From: Amycolatopsis thermoflava N1165
GTDB taxonomy: Bacteria; Actinomycetota; Actinomycetes; Mycobacteriales; Pseudonocardiaceae
NCBI RefSeq assembly: GCF_000473265.1
Contig: NZ_KI421511.1
Location: 8,146,151 to 8,210,150, forward strand
Reading direction: 5' to 3'
Length of the DNA: 64,000 nucleotides
Shown: one piece after another, positions 58,784 to 64,000 of the stretch
Numbering within the stretch: the stretch's first letter is position 1
Layout of the letters: every line of letters starts with the position of its first letter
The notes under the pieces: generated by a model
Seen by the model: only the letters and a program-made list of their open reading frames with translations
Told to the model about the DNA's origin: nothing
Databases searched by the model: none
Program-made: the position numbers and the translations under genes

Positions 58784-60184
58784 TCAGTCCAGGTAGTCGC
58801 GCAGGACCTGCGAGCGGCTGGGGTGCCGCAGCTTGGACATCGTCTTCGATTCGATCTGCCGGATGCGCTCGCGCGTGACCCCGTAGACCTGGCCGATTTC
58901 GTCTAAAGTCCTCGGCTGGCCGTCGGTCAGGCCGAAGCGCAGCCGGACCACGCCGGCCTCGCGCTCGGACAGCGTCTGCAGCACCGACTGGAGCTGGTCC
59001 TGCAGCAACGTGAACGACACGGCGTCGACCGCGACGACCGCTTCCGAGTCCTCGATGAAGTCGCCCAGCTGCGAGTCGCCCTCGTCGCCGATCGTCTGGT
59101 CCAGCGAGATCGGCTCGCGGGCGTACTGCTGGATCTCCAGGACCTTCTCCGGGGAGATGTCCATCTCCTTCGCGAGCTCCTCGGGGGTGGGCTCGCGGCC
59201 GAGGTCCTGCAGCAGCTCACGCTGGATGCGGCCGAGCTTGTTGATCACCTCGACCATGTGGACCGGAATACGGATGGTCCGGGCCTGGTCGGCCATCGCG
59301 CGGGTGATCGCCTGCCGGATCCACCACGTCGCGTACGTGGAGAACTTGTAGCCCTTCGTGTAGTCGAACTTCTCGACCGCACGGATGAGGCCCAGGTTGC
59401 CCTCCTGGATCAGGTCCAGGAACGCCATGCCGCGGCCGGTGTAGCGCTTGGCCAGCGACACGACCAGACGGAGGTTCGCCTCCAGCAGGTGGTTCTTGGC
59501 GCGCTCCCCGTCCCGGATGATCCAGCGCAGGTCGCGGCGCATCTGGGTGGCGAGCTTCTCGCCCTCCTCCTCCGCGATGCGCAGCCGCTCCGCCGCGTAC
59601 AGGCCGGCCTCGATCCGCTTGGCGAGCTCGACCTCCTCCTCGGCGTTGAGCAGCGCGACCTTGCCGATCTGCTTCAGGTACGCGCGCACCGAGTCCGCGG
59701 ACGCGGTGAGCTCGGCGTCCTTGCGGGCCTGCCGCAGGGCCTCCGACTCCTCCTCATCCCAGACGAAATCACGATCGGTCGACTTGGCGCCCGACTTCGC
59801 GGCCGGCGTCTTCTCGTCCGGCTCGTCCTCGTCGAGGTCCTCGGCTTCGTCGGTGACGGTCGCGTCGACGACGTCGACCTCCACCTCGCTTTCGAGGTCG
59901 GCGAGATCGGCTTCGAGGTCGACGTCCTCGATGTCCTCGCCGCCGGGGCCGTCCGGCTCCCCGTCGTCGGTCTTGCCGGCCTTGCGGGTGGTGCGGCCCT
60001 TGGCCGGAGCCTTCTTCGGGCCCTTGGCCGCGGCCGGCTTACGGGTGGTCGCCTTCTTCGTGGCGCCGGAGCCCTGAGCCTCGGCCTCGGTCACGTTCTC
60101 ACGGCCCGCGTCGGGTTCCGCGCTCACGTCGGCGGCGCTCGTTGTCTTCGTGCCGCTTCGGGTAGCGGTTTTTGCGGCTGCCAC
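58784..60184 (-). CDS. sigA: Principal RNA polymerase sigma factor SigA (HrdB)
   Basis: Essential housekeeping sigma factor. The 466-residue protein has a long low-complexity N-terminal part (about 1-145) rich in Ala, Lys and acidic residues, as in HrdB/SigA, followed by SADSVRAYLKQIGKVALLNA (region 1.2), NLGLIRAVEKFDYTKGYKFS and YATWWIRQAITRAMADQART (region 2), LGREPTPEELAKEM (region 3) and TLDEIGQVYGVTRERIRQIE (region 4) ending SRSQVLRDYLD. The GTG giving MAAAKTATRSG with AAAGGGC upstream was chosen. A TACAAT -10-like box lies 120 bases upstream on the minus strand. Confidence 0.95.
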   Translation of the reverse strand: MAAAKTATRSGTKTTSAADVSAEPDAGRENVTEAEAQGSGATKKATTRKPAAAKGPKKAPAKGRTTRKAGKTDDGEPDGPGGEDIEDVDLEADLADLESEVEVDVVDATVTDEAEDLDEDEPDEKTPAAKSGAKSTDRDFVWDEEESEALRQARKDAELTASADSVRAYLKQIGKVALLNAEEEVELAKRIEAGLYAAERLRIAEEEGEKLATQMRRDLRWIIRDGERAKNHLLEANLRLVVSLAKRYTGRGMAFLDLIQEGNLGLIRAVEKFDYTKGYKFSTYATWWIRQAITRAMADQARTIRIPVHMVEVINKLGRIQRELLQDLGREPTPEELAKEMDISPEKVLEIQQYAREPISLDQTIGDEGDSQLGDFIEDSEAVVAVDAVSFTLLQDQLQSVLQTLSEREAGVVRLRFGLTDGQPRTLDEIGQVYGVTRERIRQIESKTMSKLRHPSRSQVLRDYLD

Positions 60185-60371
60185 GTACGCCCTTTCGCAG
60201 CGGTCGATCACGGCGAGCCGGGATGGTGGGTCCCGGCTGCCTCAGATTCGGGGAACGTCCCGCGGCCTGCGGTTTTGTCCTCCGCGACCGTGGGCCGTGT
60301 TCCATTGTAACGACGATACGCCGGTGCGTTGCGGCCGATCATCGTTCAAACTCGGCGGGCCGGTGGGCAGG

Positions 60372-61133
60372 TCAGTGCTCCAGGCCCTCGGCCGCGGCCA
60401 GCGCCGCGCCCACGATCCCCGCGTTGTTCTGCAGCGATGCGACCAGGACCGGTGTCCTGATCTCCAGCAGCGGCACCCACTTCTCGGCCTTCTTGCTGAC
60501 CCCGCCGCCCACGATGAACAGATCCGGCCAGATGAGGTTCTCCAGCACGGAAAGGTAACGGTTCACGCGCTTGGCCCACTGCGGGTAGGACAGGCCCTCG
60601 TTGTCCTTGACCGAGGCGGCCGCCTTCTTCTCCGCGTCGTGCCCGTCGACCTCGAGGTGGCCGAACTCGGTGTTCGGCATCAGGGTGCCGTGCTGGAACA
60701 GCGCGCTGCCGATGCCGGTGCCGAACGTCAGCAGCGTGGTGACGCCCTTGCGGGCCCGCGGGTCGCCGTAGCGGATCTCGGCCATGCCGGCCGCGTCGGC
60801 GTCGTTGAGCATCGCGATGTCGTCCTCGTGGCGGTCCAGCCGCTTGGCGAACAACGCGTCCGCGTCGGTGCCGATCCAGCTGGGGTCGATGTTCGCCGCG
60901 GTGTGCGCGACGCCCTTCTTCACCACCGCGGGCAGCGTGATGCCGACCGGGCCCTCCCAGCCGAAGTGCGCCACGACCTGGGCCACCACGTCGGCCACCG
61001 CGTCCGGGGTCGCCGGGCGCGGGGTGTCGATCCGGAAGCGGTCGCCGATCAGTGCGCCCTTTTCCAGGTCGACAAGGGCGCCCTTGATACCGCTGCCGCC
61101 GATGTCGATTCCGAAACCACGGGTCGCCGTCAT
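60372..61133 (-). CDS. ppgK: Polyphosphate glucokinase PPGK
   Basis: Phosphorylates glucose with polyphosphate (or ATP) as donor. The 253-residue ROK-type kinase shows the phosphate-binding loop GFGIDIGGSGIKGALVD at 6-22, catalytic DADAAGMAE near 113, and FGTGIGSALFQHGTLMPNTE and FGHLEVDGHDAEKKAAASV with the sugar-contact histidine and glutamate, followed by DLFIVGGGVSKKAEKW. It lies next to sigA in the order known from M. tuberculosis (Rv2703-Rv2702c), with 187 bases between the two genes. Confidence 0.95.
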   Translation of the reverse strand: MTATRGFGIDIGGSGIKGALVDLEKGALIGDRFRIDTPRPATPDAVADVVAQVVAHFGWEGPVGITLPAVVKKGVAHTAANIDPSWIGTDADALFAKRLDRHEDDIAMLNDADAAGMAEIRYGDPRARKGVTTLLTFGTGIGSALFQHGTLMPNTEFGHLEVDGHDAEKKAAASVKDNEGLSYPQWAKRVNRYLSVLENLIWPDLFIVGGGVSKKAEKWVPLLEIRTPVLVASLQNNAGIVGAALAAAEGLEH

Positions 61134-61197
61134 TGGCGCCGTCCCTTCTCGCTCGATTCAGAAACCTGTGCCGGAGACTTTAACCGGGTGTGGTCCC

Positions 61198-62016
61198 ATG
61201 GTGGACGTGGGAGCTGCCGAAACAGAGTTGAAGGACGTTGCCGTCCAGGTCGCGGCCGAGGCCGCGGACCTGGTCCGCCGTGCCCGTGACGCCATGGTCG
61301 CAGGTGAGCCGGTGTCGGTCGAGACCAAGACGACGGACACCGACGTGGTCACCGCGGTCGACCGCGCCGCCGAGCAGCTGGTGCGCGACCGGCTGGCGGA
61401 GCTGCGGCCGGGGGACCACGTCCTGGGGGAGGAGGCGGGCGGCGCGGCAGGTGACGGCGTGACGTGGGTGGTGGACCCGATCGACGGCACCGTCAACTTC
61501 CTCTACGGCGCGCCCCTGTTCGCCGTGTCGCTCGCGGCGCAGGTGGACGGGGTGTCGGTGGCCGGGGCGGTCGTGGAACCCGTCAGCGGGCGCTGCTGGA
61601 CGGCCGTGCGGGGCCAGGGCGCGTGGCTCGACGGCCGGCGGCTCTCGGTGTCCTCGCCCGAGCGGCTGGAGCTGAGCCTGATCGGCACCGGGTTCGCCTA
61701 CCAGGCCGAGCGGCGGGCGCGGCAGGCCCGCTTGGTGTCCGGGCTGCTGACCCGCGTGCGTGACGTCCGCCGGGCCGGGGTGGCCTCGCTCGACCTGTGC
61801 GCCGTGGCGGCCGGGTGGCTGGACGGGTACCTGGAGCACGGCCTGCACCGCTGGGACTGGGCGGCCGGGGCGCTGGTGGCGGAGGAAGCAGGCGCGGTGG
61901 TGCACCTGCCGGGCTCGGACCCGGCCCTGGGTGCGGACGCGACCTTCGCGGCCGCGCCGTCGATCGCCGGAGCGCTCTACGACGCGGCCGTGGAGTGCGG
62001 CGTCAAGGAGGTGTAG
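61198..62016 (+). CDS. suhB: Inositol monophosphatase family protein (SuhB)
   Basis: Mg2+-dependent phosphatase that releases myo-inositol from its phosphate, feeding mycothiol and phosphatidylinositol synthesis. The 272-residue protein has the IMPase metal-site motifs VLGEEAGG, WVVDPIDGTVNFLYG near 95-109 and HRWDWAAGALVAEEAGAV near 215-232. It corresponds by position to M. tuberculosis Rv2701c (SuhB). It is divergent from ppgK, 64 bases away. An ATG giving MVDVGAAETE was preferred; a GTG follows directly. Confidence 0.9.
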   Translation: MVDVGAAETELKDVAVQVAAEAADLVRRARDAMVAGEPVSVETKTTDTDVVTAVDRAAEQLVRDRLAELRPGDHVLGEEAGGAAGDGVTWVVDPIDGTVNFLYGAPLFAVSLAAQVDGVSVAGAVVEPVSGRCWTAVRGQGAWLDGRRLSVSSPERLELSLIGTGFAYQAERRARQARLVSGLLTRVRDVRRAGVASLDLCAVAAGWLDGYLEHGLHRWDWAAGALVAEEAGAVVHLPGSDPALGADATFAAAPSIAGALYDAAVECGVKEV

Positions 62017-62039
62017 CGGCCGCCGGCGGCGGCCGGGGT

Positions 62040-62200
62040 CGGCCGAGTGCGGACCTCGTGGCCGTGTGTGGAGATCGCGGGCGCGTGTGGGGAACTCGCG
62101 CCCGGGAGTATGGACCTCGTGGGCGCGAGTGTGGACCTCGTGGCCGTGTGCGTGGAACTCGTGGGCGGGAGTGTGGGACTCGCGCCTGCTAGCGACCGCG
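62040..62200. repeat. Short direct-repeat tract (GTGTGGACCTCGTGGGCG-type)
   Basis: About seven degenerate copies of a unit of some 20-22 bases, for example GGACCTCGTGGCCGTGTG, GGAACTCGTGGGCGGGAGTG and GGGACTCGCGCCTG, follow the suhB stop. Several copies share the GGGACTCGCG or GAACTCG core that also forms the inverted repeat at 45988-46078. It is probably an interspersed chromosomal repeat family. No gene. Confidence 0.7.
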
Positions 62201-62207
62201 GCGGGGG

Positions 62208-62885
62208 TCAGCAGGTGCCGGGGCGGGCGGCGGCCAGCAGTGCTTCGTCGATCGCCGGCGGGTTGACCGCGGACTGCTCGCCGCCGTCCCCGTCGTGCTG
62301 GCTCGACCACGCCTGCAGCTGCGCGAGGATGTCGCGCGCCGCCTGCGTCGGCACCACGTCGCCGAAGGCGCTGCCGATCGCCAGGTCCACGCTCGCGTCC
62401 TCGCGGTTGTCCCGCACCAGTTCGACGCACGGCACGACCAGGCTGAGCGTGCGCGCCGCGGAGCTGCCGTTGTCGCCGAAGCGCAACTGGCCGCGGCAGG
62501 CCGCCTCGTCGGTCGCGTAGGCGGGGTCGTTCTCCGGCGGCGCGATCTGCGTGAAACCCAGCTGCCGCAGGCTTTCCGTGGTGATCGCGGCCTGCCCGCG
62601 CTTCTCGCTCGCGTTGAGCACCTTCACCGCGATCCGGTCGGCCGGCACGGGCGTCGTCTCGTCGAGCGCGTTGTAACCCAGGTTGGTGTACGTCACACCG
62701 GGTGGCGGCGTGGGCGGCGGATCGCACCGCAGCGCCTCGTCGATGTCCTGCTTGCTGGTGATCGCGCGCACCCAGATGACCATCGCGACGAGCCCGAGCA
62801 CCCCGATCACGATCAAGGCGGGCAGCGGGCGGCGCTTGCGGTAGGGCCGCGATCTCCGGTTGCCGTAACCGATCCCCGACGACAC
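62208..62885 (-). CDS. cei: Envelope integrity protein Cei (LytR C-terminal domain)
   Basis: A 225-residue membrane-anchored protein. A basic segment (NRRSRPYRKRRPLPA) precedes a single membrane helix ALIVIGVLGLVAMVIWVRAI, then an extracytoplasmic LytR-C domain (RIAVKVLNASEKRGQAAITT; LGFTQIAPPEND) with cysteines in DEALRCDPP, EAACRGQL, VVPCVELV and the terminal GTC. It is the equivalent of M. tuberculosis Rv2700 (Cei), required for envelope integrity, and has the same neighbours. A GTG start was taken; an ATG 11 codons upstream is also possible. Confidence 0.88.
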   Translation of the reverse strand: MSSGIGYGNRRSRPYRKRRPLPALIVIGVLGLVAMVIWVRAITSKQDIDEALRCDPPPTPPPGVTYTNLGYNALDETTPVPADRIAVKVLNASEKRGQAAITTESLRQLGFTQIAPPENDPAYATDEAACRGQLRFGDNGSSAARTLSLVVPCVELVRDNREDASVDLAIGSAFGDVVPTQAARDILAQLQAWSSQHDGDGGEQSAVNPPAIDEALLAAARPGTC

Positions 62886-63277
62886 CTGCCCCACCCCTTC
62901 GATCGAAGACCCGAACACCCGCTCGCCCGAACCGTCGTTCCTGATCAGCGTAGGCGTTACAGTGCACCAGCGTCGTCACCCGTCCGAAGCCGGGGTACGT
63001 GTCGCACCGTCCCACGGGCGTCCCCGGATTGTGTTCCCCCTGTTGGGTGACGTATGTCCTGCTTCGAATGACACTCTGCGCGTGCGGGTAAAGCGTGAGC
63101 TACCCTCTGCGGGCTCCGCCCGTAGATCAGGTACCGAAACACGTTGCTGAAGAGAGACCTGGCTCACTACGGCGGCGGGCACAAACCGGGGCGCTGGGAC
63201 GTTGACCAGCGGCACGACAGCATGCGAACAGCGTGCTTGAACAGTGATTACGAAGCTGATCGCAGGGGTGAGGGACA
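62886..63277. other. Gene-free stretch with divergent promoters of cei and the DUF4193 gene
   Basis: No coding frame with a ribosome site or known domain was found. The space contains AT-richer sequence around 63030-63140 and a small hairpin CTGCGGGCTCCGCCCG (63106-63121). The DUF4193 ribosome site GGGGTGAGGG is at its right end. Confidence 0.5.
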
Positions 63278-63586
63278 ATGGCGACCGACTACGACGCTCC
63301 GCGCCGCAGCGAAGCCGACGAGCTCGCCGAGGACTCGTTGGAGGAGCTGAAGGCTCGCCGGAACGAGACGCAGTCCGGCGTGGTGGATGTGGACGAGGAC
63401 GCGAGCGCGGAGAACTTCGAGCTTCCGGGCGCGGACCTGTCCGGGCTGTCGGGTGAGGACCTGACGGTGAAGGTGGTGCCGAAGCAGGCTGACGAGTTCA
63501 CCTGCTCCGTGTGCTTCCTGGTGCACCACCGGAGCAGGCTGGCGGAGGAGCACAACGGGCAGATGATCTGCCGCGACTGCGCGTGA
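63278..63586 (+). CDS. DUF4193 protein
   Basis: A 102-residue actinobacterial protein equivalent to M. tuberculosis Rv2699c. The acidic N-terminal region (ATDYDAPRRSEADELAEDSL, VVDVDEDASAENFELPGADL) is followed by a C-terminal zinc ribbon: FTCSVCFLVHHRSRLAEE and GQMICRDCA with four cysteines. Function unknown, possibly nucleic-acid or RNA polymerase associated given acidic region plus ribbon (inference). It stands directly before the DUF3093 gene, as in mycobacteria. Confidence 0.9.
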   Translation: MATDYDAPRRSEADELAEDSLEELKARRNETQSGVVDVDEDASAENFELPGADLSGLSGEDLTVKVVPKQADEFTCSVCFLVHHRSRLAEEHNGQMICRDCA

Positions 63587-63603
63587 GACCGCGGACGGCC
63601 GGG

Positions 63604-64000
63604 CTACTTCCCTGAGCGGAGCAGCTCGGCCAGGGCCTCCGGCCTGCGGGTACTGAACACCCAGTAGGGGGTCGGGTCCGCCGGGTCGGTCAGGTGCACG
63701 CGCAGCAGCGAACCGACCCAGCCGCGATGCGTCACGTATGCGGCGGGGTCGAGTTCCGGCCCCATCGCCTTCCGCTTCCGGTCCTTACCGATGACTTCGA
63801 CCTCACCCACGAACCGCAACGGCAGATGAGCGTCACCGACTTCGAGCTCGTCGCCGGTCACCCGGATCCGGGCCCGGCCCATGGCCACCAGCCACGCCAC
63901 CATCAGCGGCATCAGCACCGCGAACGGCAGCCACAGCGGCACCGCCGGGTAGCCGAGGTGGATCTCGTAGGCCAGCAGCGCCGCGCCCGCCAGCGGCAGC
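63604..64000 (-). CDS. DUF3093 membrane protein (5' end outside window)
   Basis: At least 132 residues of a DUF3093 protein (M. tuberculosis Rv2698 equivalent); the frame stays open to the right edge. Two hydrophobic segments (LPLAGAALLAYEIHLGYPAV and PLWLPFAVLMPLMVAWLVAM) precede a soluble beta-rich domain: RARIRVTGDELEVGDAHLPL, PELDPAAYVTHRGWVGSLLR and PYWVFSTRRPEALAELL. Function unknown. It converges on the DUF4193 gene, 17 bases away, and no internal start should be taken as the true one. Confidence 0.88.
   Translation of the reverse strand, partial: LPLAGAALLAYEIHLGYPAVPLWLPFAVLMPLMVAWLVAMGRARIRVTGDELEVGDAHLPLRFVGEVEVIGKDRKRKAMGPELDPAAYVTHRGWVGSLLRVHLTDPADPTPYWVFSTRRPEALAELLRSGK

Overview
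The window is high-GC actinobacterial chromosome, probably Amycolatopsis or a close Pseudonocardiales relative. The evidence is the GC-rich codon use, frequent GTG starts, small actinobacteria-specific proteins (DUF3039, DUF3093, DUF3099, DUF4193, DUF7455, Cei), a SigA/SigB pair, F420-type oxidoreductases, and a steroid degradation gene set close to that of Rhodococcus and Mycobacterium tuberculosis. The genus is inferred from gene content; no rRNA or tRNA gene was seen.

Region 1 (1-7.9 kb) breaks down the steroid nucleus: kshA (cut by the left edge) and kstD open ring B, a divergent KstD-like flavoprotein (candidate delta4-(5alpha)-dehydrogenase) follows, then hsaA-hsaD-hsaC-hsaB degrades the aromatised A ring. 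Region 2 (7.9-18 kb) holds an MFS transporter, two amidohydrolases, a well-formed 6C-family small RNA on the minus strand, an alpha/beta hydrolase, an HxlR/quinone-reductase-like pair with a perfect operator palindrome, a LysR regulator, an F420-type oxidoreductase, a methyltransferase and a PPOX flavoprotein.

Region 3 (18.5-33.3 kb) handles the sterol side chain: fadA5 and cyp125 (divergent), an amidase, ltp3-ltp4-DUF35 facing an acyl-CoA synthetase, and echA19 facing fadD19, followed by a nitronate-monooxygenase-like flavoprotein. It is interrupted by a DHFR-like gene, an ECF sigma gene and an IS481-type transposase remnant. Eight sites fit the KstR operator (TnnAACnnGTTnnA), four perfectly and four with one mismatch. 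They lie upstream of almost every steroid transcription unit, so both regions look like one KstR regulon although no kstR gene is present.

Region 4 (33-64 kb) is mainly housekeeping: an amino-acid permease, an ECF42-type sigma factor with its DGPF partner, class I fumarase, sigB with an ECF-type promoter, dtd, two M20 peptidases around a DinB protein, pseudouridine salvage (psuG plus a kinase), a YihY membrane protein, a superfamily 2 helicase, a PepSY protein, a glutamine-synthetase-like gene, another permease, and then sigA, ppgK, suhB, cei, DUF4193 and DUF3093 in the order known from M. tuberculosis Rv2703-Rv2698. Gene-free stretches carry G-rich tandem repeats (48-bp and about 133-bp periods), a short direct-repeat tract, and two long foldback structures between sigA and the permease.
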